A stretch of 48,693 nucleotides of DNA from an uncultured Lachnospiraceae bacterium (GTDB lineage Bacteria > Bacillota > Clostridia > Lachnospirales > Lachnospiraceae), in the NCBI GenBank assembly GCA_946552115.1, contig CAMNRH010000022.1, positions 1-48,693 of the forward strand. The letters are read 5' to 3'. The translations under genes were made by a program, and so were the position numbers. The notes beneath the pieces are model-generated. The model was not told the DNA's origin. It did no database searches and saw only the letters and a list, made by a program, of their open reading frames with translations. Of this stretch, positions 24,012 to 34,493 are shown in pieces; positions within the stretch are counted from its first letter, which is position 1; every line of letters starts with the position of its first letter.

Positions 24012-24149
24012 CTATTTACTAGTCTGCTCCACCACTTCTCGGATAATATCCGTCATATCAGTCAAATCCTCCTGATAGACCGCCCCCTGAATCTCCTCTA
24101 CCTCTAAGCTTGGCTGGAATTTTTTTAATTCCTCTTCATAATTCAGCAT
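24012..24149 (-). CDS. Small acidic protein, 45 aa, function unknown
   Basis: ATG at 24149, with a strong AGGAGGC site eight bases upstream. The product is acidic and probably helical (MLNYEEELKKFQPSLEVEEI...IREVVEQTSK). It overlaps the end of folC by 14 bases and ends 16 bases before the TPR gene, so it belongs to the same operon. I do not recognise the family, but the ribosome binding site and tight packing argue that it is real. Confidence 0.75.
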   Translation of the reverse strand: MLNYEEELKKFQPSLEVEEIQGAVYQEDLTDMTDIIREVVEQTSK

Positions 24150-25467
24150 GCTGTCCGCCTCCTGTCAGCAATTTTTCTATCATTCCTGCAAGATACAGGG
24201 AACCGAGACAGTAGATATAGCCTGTCTTTCCCCGCTCCTTATACGCACATTCCAGCGCATCCTCAAGTTTTGCCTTTTCGATTACCTTCTGTTTTGTATA
24301 CTGCCGGAATATTCTTCCCAGCTCCTCTGCGGAAACTTTTCTGTCATCCTCAATCTCCGTTACAATATATGCCTTTGCAGGAACCCTCCGGCAAAGACAC
24401 TTTATCATCTGCTCATATTTCTTATCCGCTACCGCGGAAAACAGAAGAACCGGCAGCTCTTCATCCTTTCCCGAAAGAGCCTCTATGCTTTCTGCAAACG
24501 CCTCCACAGCCCCCGGATTATGTGCCCCGTCGATAATCAGATGTTCTCCGGCTTCCTCCATCCTGCCTTTCCAGCGAATCGACGAAACCGCCTCCCGCCA
24601 CAGCTCTTTATGAATGTCTTCTTCCCTCAGAAGATATTCGGACGCCTGAATCGCAATCTCAGCATTCATCACCTGATAGATTCCGCAGATGGGAACCTTA
24701 AAGCTAATATATTTATCATACGCATTTGTTCTGGAAAATGCAATATATTTTCGGGTTACTTCCTGAATTTCGAACGCATTTTTCGTGATTTCTCTACAAG
24801 GAGCACCCTGCATTTCTGCCGTCCTTTTTATTACCTCTGCCGCTTCCCTGTTTCCCCCGTCGAAAAATACAGGTACGCCCGGTTTTATAATCCCCGCTTT
24901 CTCCTCTGCAATCCTTTCAATCGTATCCCCCAGAATATCCGTGTGGTCAAGACTTACAGATGTAATAATCGTAAGCGCCGGAGTGGGAAAGGAATTCGTA
25001 GCGTCAAGCCGCCCTCCAAGCCCTGTCTCCAATATAATATACTCGGCGTCCGTACGGGAAAATGCTTTCATTCCCATCCCATATAAAAATTCAAAATAAG
25101 ACGGATGCCCAAGTCCTTCTTTCTCCATCTCTGCCGCGGCGTCAAACACTTCCTCAAATACATGATAAAATTCCGCATCTGAAACAGGACGCCTGTCTAT
25201 CTGAATTCTCTCATTTACAGAAACAAGATGAGGGGACGTGAAGAACCCCGTCTTTTTCCCCTCTTTCTCAAGTATGGCCTGTATATATGCACATACGGAG
25301 CCTTTTCCGTTTGTTCCGGCCACATGAATCACTTTACGGTCACCGGCCGGATTTCCCAGCTTTTTCCAAAACTCTTTTGTGTGCTCTAACGTATGCTTTT
25401 TTGTAAATCTCGGAATTGTTTCGATATAACGGACCGCCGCTTCATAGCTTTCGGGTTTCTTTCGCAT
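24136..25467 (-). CDS. folC: Folylpolyglutamate synthase / dihydrofolate synthase
   Basis: This 443-aa Mur-ligase-family enzyme adds glutamates to folates, and in many bacteria also joins glutamate to dihydropteroate. It has the P-loop GTNGKGS (51-57), the folate-binding block FTSPHLVSVNERIQI, and the ATP/Mg motifs ILETGLGGRLDATN and SLDHTDILG. The C-terminal ligase domain has IDGAHNPGAVEAF. I chose the ATG at 25467 (GGTGGA upstream). A GTG at 25494, overlapping the previous gene, would add nine residues. Confidence 0.94.
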   Translation of the reverse strand: MRKKPESYEAAVRYIETIPRFTKKHTLEHTKEFWKKLGNPAGDRKVIHVAGTNGKGSVCAYIQAILEKEGKKTGFFTSPHLVSVNERIQIDRRPVSDAEFYHVFEEVFDAAAEMEKEGLGHPSYFEFLYGMGMKAFSRTDAEYIILETGLGGRLDATNSFPTPALTIITSVSLDHTDILGDTIERIAEEKAGIIKPGVPVFFDGGNREAAEVIKRTAEMQGAPCREITKNAFEIQEVTRKYIAFSRTNAYDKYISFKVPICGIYQVMNAEIAIQASEYLLREEDIHKELWREAVSSIRWKGRMEEAGEHLIIDGAHNPGAVEAFAESIEALSGKDEELPVLLFSAVADKKYEQMIKCLCRRVPAKAYIVTEIEDDRKVSAEELGRIFRQYTKQKVIEKAKLEDALECAYKERGKTGYIYCLGSLYLAGMIEKLLTGGGQHAEL

Positions 25468-25483
25468 CTTTATCCACCATCCT

Positions 25484-27688
25484 CTATTCCTCACTGTCCG
25501 TCTGCGTCGTCCATGACCTTGTTGTGTCTGTTCCGGTACCCTCTACCACCGTCAGAGCCCCTTTCTGATAAATATATTCATTTGAGGCTCTAAAGCCTGT
25601 ATCGCTGGAACCCATCTGAATCACCTGAATCTTATCTCCGTCCTCAAACGACGTCTCCGGCAGAACAATTCTTGTATTATTTAAAAACGTGCTGGTCTGC
25701 CTCTCCCCGTTTACAAATACCCGGCTCTGCTTCGTGAAATTTTCTCCGTACAGACTGAAGCCTTCTCCAAGATACGGAACTACATTACTCAGCGTCACAT
25801 CCTTAACGCCCATCGTCATATGTCCTTCCGTAATCGGAGGCTTTCCGTCATACACATACTGTTCGCCGTAGAGAATATCGTACTGCAGAAGCTCCAAATC
25901 CGCAAGATAATTCTTCGTATTTTGTCTCTCCTGATGATAGTTGAATACCGTACCTGAATGAATATCAAGACGGTTAAACACCTCCGCCATAATCTGATAG
26001 GCCGGAATATTTTTATCCTGCTTTTTAAGCCCGATATTATCCCAGATGACATAATTTGTGTTATACAGGTAACGGCTCTTTAAATCCTCTGCCTTAAGTC
26101 CCATCGTAGGAAGATGATCGCCGTAAAATACAACAACCGCCGGTTCCCCTCTCTTCTCCAGAGCCTCTATAAGATTACCTGCAAAGGCATCCATCTCATA
26201 CACCTGATTGACATAATACTCCCATTTGTTTTTTAATGCCTCGTCTTCAATGCCCTCCACAAGGATTTTCGGATTCTCTATCAGCCTTGTCTCGGGATAA
26301 TCCCCGTGTCCCTGCACGCTGACGCCGAATACAAAGTCCTGCTGCTCCGTTGTATCCATCGCCTCCAAAATATGCTGAATCAAAATATCATCCTTCGCCC
26401 AGCCGTTCTCCGTCAGTTGCAGAATATTCATAAATTCCTTACTCGTATAACTGTCAAACCCTATATGATCAAACACTCTTGCACGGCTGTAAAAATTTCC
26501 GCCGTTATTATGAAGCGCATGCGCTCCGTATCCAAGCGCCGTAAGCGCCGTAGCGGCGCTTTCACACGGCCGATCCTTAAGCACTGTTTTATATGGATAC
26601 TCGCCCGGCCCGAAATATCTGAGATTCATACCGGTCAGCACTTCAAATTCTGTATTCGCCGTACCTGCGCCTACTGAAGGCACTTTAAAATAACCGGAAG
26701 AATATTCTTCATACATTTTCCGAAGATTCGGAGACGCATCCTGAGAGGTTGTGAAAAATTCGGATTCCGCCACGTCAAAATAAGACTCCAGCTGTATAAA
26801 TATAATGTTCGGAAGCTCCTTTTTTTTCCGACCGGTCTCGTTTTTCGTAATCTCCCTCTGATTACTGATATCCTCTATCGTCTTTTCATCGTAGTCGTGG
26901 GGCTCGTTAATTCCCGTATTAAATACACTGGCCATAAAACAATAAGGCAGCCCGTAGTCCTCGTACGCAAATGCAATATTTCCAAAATAAGTGGATACGA
27001 CTCTTTTTTCCACAGCAGCATCTGTCAAAAAACCGTACAGCAGGGCGCAGACTACAATTCCCGCCGCTCCTAAAAGCCTGTGCATCTTTCCTTCATACTG
27101 TCCGCCCCGTCTCCACATGGAAATAACCCAGATTACGACAGCGGCGGCACCCACGCCGACAACAATCAGCTCAAAGGAATTAAAATAATTGTTAATCAGT
27201 GTTACCGCATCTTTTGCGACCTTCAAATCCTGCGCATTAAACGGAGTCACCCGCTTCATCAGCATATATCCGTTGGCAACTCCGAGCACCATCCAGAGAA
27301 CACTGATAATAATCCGTACAAATACGCGTCGTCTGAACAAATATACGACAGAAAAAGTCATAAAAATCATAAAGGCATTGTATAAAAATACAAGCGGTGA
27401 ACCTGTCATATACTCCCACGCCTCAAATAAAGAGTGTCTGGAAATCGCCTCGATAGCGAAATTAATCAGACATGCAAGGAGTGCATGAAATACCAGAGAA
27501 AGCCGGTTCATAATCTTATAAACCGGTTTCATTCTCTTTGCAAATGCACTGTTTCTGCGCTCTTCAAGAATACGGCTGCGCCGCTCTTTCCTGGCTTTCC
27601 AGTACACCTTAATATCTTCCCTTTTCAGATTCCTTATCTTATGGAGTCCGCCCTTTATATCAGGCATTTTCATATGAATCCTCTTCAT
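25484..27688 (-). CDS. LtaS-like membrane sulfatase/phosphoglycerol transferase
   Basis: This 734-aa protein resembles lipoteichoic-acid synthase. A basic N-terminal cytoplasmic region (1-58) is followed by about five membrane helices (60-255). The extracellular alkaline-phosphatase-fold domain (about 293-600) has metal ligand Glu301 (QLESYFD), catalytic Thr343 in GAGTANTEFEV, LHNNGGNFYSR, and the metal motif YGDHLPTMG. The C-terminal ~90 residues look like an IPT/TIG-type beta domain (GEGFSLYGENFTKQSRVFVNG). It would add glycerol-phosphate or a similar group to a surface polymer. The basic N-terminus and the C-terminal domain are not in Staphylococcus LtaS. It lies 15 bases after valS. Confidence 0.88.
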   Translation of the reverse strand: MKRIHMKMPDIKGGLHKIRNLKREDIKVYWKARKERRSRILEERRNSAFAKRMKPVYKIMNRLSLVFHALLACLINFAIEAISRHSLFEAWEYMTGSPLVFLYNAFMIFMTFSVVYLFRRRVFVRIIISVLWMVLGVANGYMLMKRVTPFNAQDLKVAKDAVTLINNYFNSFELIVVGVGAAAVVIWVISMWRRGGQYEGKMHRLLGAAGIVVCALLYGFLTDAAVEKRVVSTYFGNIAFAYEDYGLPYCFMASVFNTGINEPHDYDEKTIEDISNQREITKNETGRKKKELPNIIFIQLESYFDVAESEFFTTSQDASPNLRKMYEEYSSGYFKVPSVGAGTANTEFEVLTGMNLRYFGPGEYPYKTVLKDRPCESAATALTALGYGAHALHNNGGNFYSRARVFDHIGFDSYTSKEFMNILQLTENGWAKDDILIQHILEAMDTTEQQDFVFGVSVQGHGDYPETRLIENPKILVEGIEDEALKNKWEYYVNQVYEMDAFAGNLIEALEKRGEPAVVVFYGDHLPTMGLKAEDLKSRYLYNTNYVIWDNIGLKKQDKNIPAYQIMAEVFNRLDIHSGTVFNYHQERQNTKNYLADLELLQYDILYGEQYVYDGKPPITEGHMTMGVKDVTLSNVVPYLGEGFSLYGENFTKQSRVFVNGERQTSTFLNNTRIVLPETSFEDGDKIQVIQMGSSDTGFRASNEYIYQKGALTVVEGTGTDTTRSWTTQTDSEE

Positions 27689-27703
27689 AATATCCCCTTA
27701 ATT

Positions 27704-30358
27704 TTAACGATCCGCTTTTAATCCGTTCAATCTTTCCTTAACCTGAGCCATCATCTGCCGATAAGTTTCAAGCTTCTCTCTTTCTTCTCTTACCTTTGCC
27801 TCCGGAGCCTTGCTCACAAATTTTTCATTATTCAGCATTCCGGATGCCCGTGCAATCTCCTTTTGAAGACGCGTCTCCTCTTTTTTAAGGCGCTCAATTT
27901 CCTGCCCGTAGTCAATCAGCTCCTCAAGCGGAACATAGACATGCGCATCCGGCACAACAACAGAAACCGCATCCTCTGCGATACCGCCCTTATCGCCCTG
28001 AAGAACAAAAGCGTTCGCGGCCGCCATCATTTTCGCCGGTTCACTGAGGAGAGAAAGACCGTCCCGCAGACTTTCGTCCTCACTTACGACATAAATCGTC
28101 GCTTTTCTGGAATTCGGAACGTTCATTTCCGCCCGGACATTACGCACACCGCGGATAATCTCCTGGTAATGAGACAATATTTCCTCCGCCGCTTTGTCCT
28201 CCCATTTTTCTTCGCAGGCAGGCCACCGGGACATCATAAGAGACTCCTCCCCGGGCGCTACCTTATTATATATCTCTTCCGATACAAACGGCATATACGG
28301 GTGAAGAAGCTTTAACGCTTTTTTAAGCACCTCTCTAAGCGTCCAGAGCGTTGCGTTGGCTCCTTTCTCATCCTCCCCGGCGTGATAAATACGATATTTG
28401 GAAAGCTCAATATACCAGTCACAGAACTCATCCCAGATAAAATCATATATTTTGGACAATGCGATTCCAAGCTCAAACTTATCCATATTTTCCGTAACCT
28501 CTTTTACTACAGCATTGCATCTGGAGAGAATCCATCTGTCGGCAGGGTTAAGGCCGCAGGCATCCGGCTCTGTAATCTCTTTTCCGTCCACATTCATCAG
28601 GATAAATCTGGAAGCATTCCATACTTTATTTGCAAAATTACGGCTGGCCTCTACTCTTTCATGATAGAAGCGCATATCATTTCCCGGTGCATTTCCGGTA
28701 ATCAGGGTCATGCGCAGAGCGTCTGCGCCGTACTGATCGATAATTTCAAGCGGGTCGATTCCGTTTCCAAGAGATTTGCTCATCTTGCGTCCCAGAGAAT
28801 CTCTCACAAGCCCGTGAATGAACACGGTATGGAACGGGGATTTTCCCGTATGGGCGTATCCGGAAAATACCATACGGATAACCCAGAAGAAAATAATATC
28901 ATAACCTGTTACAAGTACGTCCGTCGGATAAAAATAATCAAGATCCTCCGTTTTCTCCGGCCATCCAAGTGTAGAGAACGGCCACAGGGCCGAGCTGAAC
29001 CATGTATCCAGCGTATCCTCATCCTGTGTAAAATGCACGCATCCGCACTTTGGGCATTTTTCCGGCATTCCTCTTGACACAACAACCTCGCCGCACTCAT
29101 CGCAGTAGTACGCCGGAATCCGGTGTCCCCACCAAATCTGACGGGAGATACACCAGTCACGGATATTTTCAAGCCAGTGCAGGTAAATTTTATCAAAGCG
29201 CTCCGGTACGAACTTAAGCTCGCCGTTCTTTACCGCCTCAATTGCCGGCTTTGCAAGCTCCTCCATCCGCACAAACCACTGCTGCTTAATTAACGGCTCC
29301 ACCGTCGTATGGCATCTGTCGTGAGTTCCAACATTGTGGCTGTGAGGAACCACCTTCACAAGAAGCCCCTGCTTCTCAAGTTCCTCTACCATAAGCTTTC
29401 TTGCCTCATAGCGATCCATTCCCGCATATTTCCCGCCGTTTTCATTAATCGTCGCATCATCGTTCATAATATTGATTTCCGGCAGATTATGACGTTTCCC
29501 GACCTCAAAATCATTCGGGTCATGTGCCGGCGTAATCTTAACGGCTCCGGTCCCGAACTCCTTATCTACATAATAATCCGCAACAATCGGAAGCTCCCGG
29601 TTCACAAGCGGAAGAATCGCTGTCTTTCCCACAAGATTCTTATAGCGCCCGTCCTCCGGATGCACCGCAATCGCCGTATCGCCCAGCATTGTTTCCGGAC
29701 GTGTCGTCGCAATCTCAAGATAATCGTCTGTTCCCGCAATCGGATATTTAATATGCCAGAAATATCCATCCTGCTCCTCATGCTCCACCTCTGCATCTGA
29801 CAGGGATGTCTTACACACCGGACACCAGTTGATAATTCTGGAACCTTTATAAATATAGCCCTCTTCATATAATTTAATGAATACCTCTTCCACTGCCTTC
29901 GAACAGCCCTCATCCATTGTGAAACGCTCTCTGTCCCAGTCGCAGGAGGAGCCGAGCTTTTTAAGCTGTGCTTCTATTGTTCCCGCATATTCATCTTTCC
30001 ACTGCCATGTTCTCTCAAGAAATTTCTCGCGCCCTAACTCTTTTTTGTCAATCCCTTCCTCTTTTAACTGATTCGTAACCTTAACCTCGGTAGAAATCGC
30101 CGCATGATCGGTTCCCGGAACCCACAGGGCATTAAAGCCCTGCATCCTTTTATAACGGATTAATATATCCTGCAGTGTATTATCAAGGGCGTGCCCCATA
30201 TGAAGCTTACCGGTGATATTCGGGGGCGGCATCACCGTTGTAAACGGCTTCCTGCTTCTGTCTGCCTCCGCATGAAAATATTTGTTCTCACACCATTTCT
30301 CATATAGTCTGGCCTCAATTGCCTTTGGATTGTAGGTTGTTTCCAGATTCTGACTCAT
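27704..30358 (-). CDS. valS: Valyl-tRNA synthetase
   Basis: This 884-aa class I synthetase has the HIGH-type motif in [14 protein letters not shown] (HMGH at 53-56) and KMSKS in [11 protein letters not shown]. The editing domain has [12 protein letters not shown], and a C-terminal coiled coil has [14 protein letters not shown]. Length is normal. The ATG at 30358 has GAGGAGG five bases upstream; an upstream ATG at 30400 lacks support. Expression is controlled by the T-box leader just upstream, and it heads a run with the sulfatase and folC genes. Confidence 0.98.
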   Translation of the reverse strand: MSQNLETTYNPKAIEARLYEKWCENKYFHAEADRSRKPFTTVMPPPNITGKLHMGHALDNTLQDILIRYKRMQGFNALWVPGTDHAAISTEVKVTNQLKEEGIDKKELGREKFLERTWQWKDEYAGTIEAQLKKLGSSCDWDRERFTMDEGCSKAVEEVFIKLYEEGYIYKGSRIINWCPVCKTSLSDAEVEHEEQDGYFWHIKYPIAGTDDYLEIATTRPETMLGDTAIAVHPEDGRYKNLVGKTAILPLVNRELPIVADYYVDKEFGTGAVKITPAHDPNDFEVGKRHNLPEINIMNDDATINENGGKYAGMDRYEARKLMVEELEKQGLLVKVVPHSHNVGTHDRCHTTVEPLIKQQWFVRMEELAKPAIEAVKNGELKFVPERFDKIYLHWLENIRDWCISRQIWWGHRIPAYYCDECGEVVVSRGMPEKCPKCGCVHFTQDEDTLDTWFSSALWPFSTLGWPEKTEDLDYFYPTDVLVTGYDIIFFWVIRMVFSGYAHTGKSPFHTVFIHGLVRDSLGRKMSKSLGNGIDPLEIIDQYGADALRMTLITGNAPGNDMRFYHERVEASRNFANKVWNASRFILMNVDGKEITEPDACGLNPADRWILSRCNAVVKEVTENMDKFELGIALSKIYDFIWDEFCDWYIELSKYRIYHAGEDEKGANATLWTLREVLKKALKLLHPYMPFVSEEIYNKVAPGEESLMMSRWPACEEKWEDKAAEEILSHYQEIIRGVRNVRAEMNVPNSRKATIYVVSEDESLRDGLSLLSEPAKMMAAANAFVLQGDKGGIAEDAVSVVVPDAHVYVPLEELIDYGQEIERLKKEETRLQKEIARASGMLNNEKFVSKAPEAKVREEREKLETYRQMMAQVKERLNGLKADR

Positions 30359-30423
30359 AGCTTCCTCCTCGCTCTCTTCAAAAACTCTTTTGCATTTCAC
30401 ATTTTATTCACATTTGAGGGCAT

Positions 30424-30459
30424 AAAAAATCGCCCTTTCTCATTGTAAAGGGCGATTTT
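30424..30459 (-). terminator. T-box-controlled terminator of valS
   Basis: A 13-bp stem (30447-30459 with 30426-30438) followed by U6 on the minus strand, directly after the T-box sequence. Confidence 0.92.
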
Positions 30460-30685
30460 CACCGCGGTACCACCTTTATTACAGCAGAAAGCCTCTGCCT
30501 CTCCTCATATTCTGTAACGGGAACGACTCCGGGATAACCTGGCCCCCCTTGGCGGTTCAGCTATCCGGCTCGGAAGCTACCTTCTGTATCCTGCGTTCTT
30601 AAGCGCCTCTCAGCCCGCGGGCGGCTCTCTCTGTCAGGTCAGTAATACATACTCCTCTTCTTCAACGCCTTTTCTTTTTAAGCTA
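30424..30685 (-). ncRNA. T-box leader RNA of valS
   Basis: The minus-strand leader between promoter and valS contains the conserved T-box antiterminator sequence AAGGTGGTACCGCGG (30462-30476), followed by the terminator. Upstream is a long structured region with a stem I-like purine-rich segment. Uncharged tRNA-Val should pair with the specifier and, through its CCA end, with the T-box to stabilise the antiterminator. A GTA within AAGGTAGC (30578-30580) is a candidate valine specifier; that assignment is an inference. Confidence 0.92.
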
Positions 30686-30691
30686 TTGACT

Positions 30692-30720
30692 ATCATAGAC
30701 ACCGAAAAGGGATTTGTCAA
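30692..30720 (-). promoter_or_regulatory. Sigma-A promoter of valS
   Basis: TTGACA (30715-30720), a 17-base spacer and TATGAT (30692-30697) on the minus strand, just before the T-box leader. Confidence 0.88.
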
Positions 30721-30767
30721 GGCCGCCGATAAAATTTTCAGAAAGTCTTAAGAGTTTCCTAAGCTTC

Positions 30768-32372
30768 TTATTCTACAATATCCGCATTGATAAAACGGTA
30801 TACCTCTGTTGAAAGAAGCTCAAAGTCTTTAATCTTATCCTGGTTAATCAGACATGTATAAACATTATAGGAAATCGGCATGTAAGCGTAGCTTTCCATA
30901 AGAATCTTCTCTGCCGCATAGAACTTGTCAAAACGCTCTTTTCCTGTAGAAACCTTTGCCTCGTTAATCAGCTTATCATACTCCGGATCTGACCATGACG
31001 CATAGTTCATAGCATTGTCGCCGGTATATAACTCAAGATGCGTAAGCGGATCATTATAATCTCCGCCCCAGCCTCCGCGGCAAACCTCAAATTCATGTGC
31101 AACTCTTGTCTGATGGAATACGGCAGATTCCATATTTTCCAGCTTCACATCAATATTCAGGTTCTCTTTCCACTGCTGCTGGATTGCTTCTGCAACAGCC
31201 TTATTTGTTTCACTTGTATTATAAAGAATCGTTGACTCCGGGAAGCCCTCTCCATCCGGATAGCCTGCGTCTGCAAGAAGCTTCTTTGCCTCTTCTATCT
31301 TGCTGCCGTCCTCCGGAATCCCGTAATCGCCGCTCACCTCATTAAACTGTTTTCCGTCGCTGTCGTAAATTACGCTCGGAACGAGTGAGTGCGCCGGCTC
31401 CTCGCCGCCCTTTAATACATCTGTAACAATGGCCTGACGGTCAATTGCATAGGATAATGCCTTACGCACGTTTACATCGTCAAATGGAGCTTTCTTTGTG
31501 TTAAATGCGTAGAAGTTTGCGCCGTTTGACGGGCTTACCATAAAGTTCGGATCCTCATTTAAAAGACGCTGTTTCTCTGCCGGAGGTACATCCTTGATTG
31601 CGTCGATATCGCCGGACTCATAAGCAGTAAGAGCCGTTGTCTGGTCTACAATCATAAATGCAACAATCTCGTCAAGCTTTACGTTTTCTGCGTCATGGTA
31701 ATTTTCGTTCTTTTCCATAACCAGGCGGTCGCCGGCCTTATACTCTGTCATCTTGAATGCGCCGTTTGTTACGACCTTCTCCGGGTCAAGCGCCCATGCG
31801 CCGTTCAGATAATCCACCTTATCCTCGCGGAGCGGGAAGAACGTTGTATTCGCAAGAATGGAAAGGAACACCGGATTGTTGGAATTTAAGGTGACCTCAA
31901 ATGTCTTGTCGTCTACTGCCTTAAAGGACTCGATTCCGCCGGACTCAAAAATCCAGGAATAAGTAGAAGCTACTTCCGGATCAAGCGCACGTTTCCATGA
32001 AAACTCAAAATCCTGCGCGCGTACCGGCTCGCCGTCGGACCACTTGTTATCTCTTAAATGAAATGTATATACTTTTCCGTCGTCGCTGACATCATACTTC
32101 TCTGCTGCCGCACATACAAACTCATTGTCTCTTTCAATCATAAGACCCTCATACAGATGATTGAGAACCAATGTTCCGTCATTTCCGCTGTTCAGTGTCG
32201 GGTCGAGTGTCGTAGGCTCCTGGCCGATATTAAAGGATATAGATTTCTTTCCTGTGCTCTCTGAATTCTTGTCCTCAGAAGCTTCGTTGCCGCCGTCTGA
32301 ACCTGATGAGCATCCAATCAGCATCGCTGCCATAAGTGCGACTGTCAGTAAAATTGATATAAATTTTTTCAT
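30768..32372 (-). CDS. Peptide ABC transporter substrate-binding lipoprotein
   Basis: This 534-aa protein has a lipoprotein signal with lipobox LIGC (Cys21) and a Ser/Gly/Asp-rich linker. It is an SBP_bac_5 (OppA/DppA, cluster C) domain protein: LDPTLNSGNDGTLVLNHLYEGL, then KVYTFHLRDNKWSDGEPVRAQDFEFSWKRAL near 100-130, and NVRKALSYAIDRQAIV later. It captures peptides outside the cell for the OppBCDF transporter encoded upstream in the same direction. It is the last gene of the seven-gene cluster. Confidence 0.93.
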   Translation of the reverse strand: MKKFISILLTVALMAAMLIGCSSGSDGGNEASEDKNSESTGKKSISFNIGQEPTTLDPTLNSGNDGTLVLNHLYEGLMIERDNEFVCAAAEKYDVSDDGKVYTFHLRDNKWSDGEPVRAQDFEFSWKRALDPEVASTYSWIFESGGIESFKAVDDKTFEVTLNSNNPVFLSILANTTFFPLREDKVDYLNGAWALDPEKVVTNGAFKMTEYKAGDRLVMEKNENYHDAENVKLDEIVAFMIVDQTTALTAYESGDIDAIKDVPPAEKQRLLNEDPNFMVSPSNGANFYAFNTKKAPFDDVNVRKALSYAIDRQAIVTDVLKGGEEPAHSLVPSVIYDSDGKQFNEVSGDYGIPEDGSKIEEAKKLLADAGYPDGEGFPESTILYNTSETNKAVAEAIQQQWKENLNIDVKLENMESAVFHQTRVAHEFEVCRGGWGGDYNDPLTHLELYTGDNAMNYASWSDPEYDKLINEAKVSTGKERFDKFYAAEKILMESYAYMPISYNVYTCLINQDKIKDFELLSTEVYRFINADIVE

Positions 32373-32397
32373 AGTTACCTCCTTTTCATTTGAAAAA

Positions 32398-34434
32398 TTA
32401 TTTATCGATGTAGTTTATTTCTATCATCTCGTGTCCATGTATCTCGGGAATGGTAAAGAATATTTTTCCTGCCTCCTTATCAGAAATATGTTCTAATTTC
32501 TTTCCACCCGGCGCCATGGTTACACTTTTTATTTCCCGCTTCTTCCCTGCGGCAGATACGGCCCCGTCTGTCAGACTCATGCTTATCTGAACGTTGTAAA
32601 GAGGTATCACATCCTCCACGATTTCCATTTTACTGCCTTTTTTTACAGGAATATAATGAAGCGCGTGCAGAACAAAGCGGTTCTGCTCCTCCTGCTGCGT
32701 TAGCTTTAACTCTAAAGTAGACGGTCCGTCGTGCTCAACCAGCGGACTTCCTAATATCTCAAATACTACATTTCTTAAGAGCTTTTTCACCCACTCTACG
32801 TCATATTCCTCCTGATTCTTAAAAACCGGATGAGCAAACTGATATACCTTCCCTTTTCTTACCAGTGCGGGCGGGCCGTACTTATAACTGCACGGCGTAT
32901 GTCTGTGACTGCAGAAATGCTCCCATGTTCTGTTAAAATACGGCTCCATCGTCTGAAGAAGAACCTCTGCGCCTTCCCGCGGTTCAAGCTTCGCTCCTCT
33001 CTCATACATAACAAATTCCATTTCCGGAATCCCTGCCGCAACCGCACCTTTCATTTCGATAAAGTCCGGGGAATACTCCGTATCACCTGCAATCGATGCC
33101 GGCATAAATTCCGCCGTTTCACCCGTGTCCTTTAAAATACCGGAGCGATAAGAGCTTATCACTGCTCCGCCCTGATTAATATATGCCTGAAGCTTTAAAG
33201 CAGCCTCCTCACTGAGAGGCTCTATAATATCCGGAAGAATGATAAGCTGATATTTCTCAAAGTCCGCCTGAGAATCAATCACATCCGCCTGAATACAGAT
33301 ATCATTCAGAAACTTCACCGCTCCGGAAAGCTCCTCCACCACAAAAACAGTCGAAGCTCCCTTAAATTCCATCGGAGCAAGCACCGCAGCCTCTGTCACA
33401 GCCCTGGCCCCTCTGCACCACGGCTCTTTTTCCTCCACCTCTTTATATACTTTACCGATTAGCTCATATGTATGCGGATTAATTTTGCCGTTCGGGTGAA
33501 GCTGGTCGCCGATAGAGCAGCCGCCGCCATATGCCAGAGCGCGGAAACACTCATACTGCAAAGAGGCAAGGTAACGCAGGGAGGAAAAATCACCCCAGTC
33601 CAGATGGAAACGCCCCGTCTGGCCTGTCCATGGAAGTCCCAGCGTTCTCGCGTACAGGGCGGTAGGCGCAAAATGGCCGTATCCCCACGCTCCGCCCGGA
33701 AGTGATTCAATCTCAAAATGCGTAAACGTATCCCGGTTCTTTCTATGCTGCGTCCCCAAAAATCCCACATTATAGAATACCGGGCAGCCCGGCTGAATCT
33801 CATGGATAAAGGCTGTAATCTCCGCCTGAAAACGATCAAAAACACTCTGGGCAAACTCATACCTGACCTTTTCATCCTCCGCATCAAGCCCAAGCTCTCT
33901 CATACTTGCCATACAATGATTGCAGCAGCACGGCGTAATATTCAAAATATCTAAAAACAGTCCGTCAACCTCTCCAAAATAATCAAAGATATCCCTTAAA
34001 TGCTCTTTAAAAAACTCCACATATGGTGAATTCACGCAAATATTCCGGTAAAAACCCGGCTGAAACTGAGCCACTCGAAACGGTGCGCCCGTAGCGTCAA
34101 TACACAGCCAGTCATAATGCTCGTGCGCAATCTTGTCGTCCCACTGAATGGTCGTATATATCGGCACCTTAATGCCGTATTTGTGACAGGCGTCTATCTG
34201 CTCTTTCAGAAGATTCTTTCTTTTCAGATGGGGATGAATCCTCTCCGGCATCGCCTTGGAATCATAATAAAGCCATCCGTGATGACAGCGTGCGAAGCAG
34301 GTGATTGAATCAACATGCGCTTTCGCAATTGTTTCCGCAAACTCCTCCGGGTCAAACGCTTCCCCAATACCCGGAATAAGGCCGCTTGTATGAAAATCAA
34401 GGTGTACCTGTCTGAACTTAAATGTCGGTTCCAT
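32398..34434 (-). CDS. Putative glycoside hydrolase, GHL6 / GH42-like
   Basis: This 678-aa protein has a TIM-barrel first half typical of hypothetical glycosyl hydrolase 6 and related clan-A enzymes: FHTSGLIPGIGEAFDPEEFAE, then SITCFARCHHGWLYYDSK, and VDGLFLDILNITPCCCNHC, with acidic residues at strand ends. A beta-galactosidase trimerisation-like flavodoxin-fold domain follows (about 345-460, QLIILPDIIEPLSEEAA), then a C-terminal beta domain. There is no signal peptide, so it acts inside the cell. It sits between the aminopeptidase and the peptide-binding protein, which suggests that it trims sugars from imported peptides. Relatives are uncharacterised; substrate unknown. Confidence 0.75.
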   Translation of the reverse strand: MEPTFKFRQVHLDFHTSGLIPGIGEAFDPEEFAETIAKAHVDSITCFARCHHGWLYYDSKAMPERIHPHLKRKNLLKEQIDACHKYGIKVPIYTTIQWDDKIAHEHYDWLCIDATGAPFRVAQFQPGFYRNICVNSPYVEFFKEHLRDIFDYFGEVDGLFLDILNITPCCCNHCMASMRELGLDAEDEKVRYEFAQSVFDRFQAEITAFIHEIQPGCPVFYNVGFLGTQHRKNRDTFTHFEIESLPGGAWGYGHFAPTALYARTLGLPWTGQTGRFHLDWGDFSSLRYLASLQYECFRALAYGGGCSIGDQLHPNGKINPHTYELIGKVYKEVEEKEPWCRGARAVTEAAVLAPMEFKGASTVFVVEELSGAVKFLNDICIQADVIDSQADFEKYQLIILPDIIEPLSEEAALKLQAYINQGGAVISSYRSGILKDTGETAEFMPASIAGDTEYSPDFIEMKGAVAAGIPEMEFVMYERGAKLEPREGAEVLLQTMEPYFNRTWEHFCSHRHTPCSYKYGPPALVRKGKVYQFAHPVFKNQEEYDVEWVKKLLRNVVFEILGSPLVEHDGPSTLELKLTQQEEQNRFVLHALHYIPVKKGSKMEIVEDVIPLYNVQISMSLTDGAVSAAGKKREIKSVTMAPGGKKLEHISDKEAGKIFFTIPEIHGHEMIEINYIDK

Positions 34435-34493
34435 AATTATCTCCTAACGTCGTTAAATTTAGACCTCTGGCAGGTCGTTCTTTATTTTGCTTT

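Noticed and set aside
24148-25086. 312-codon plus-strand open frame
   Set aside because: Antisense shadow of folC without coding features.
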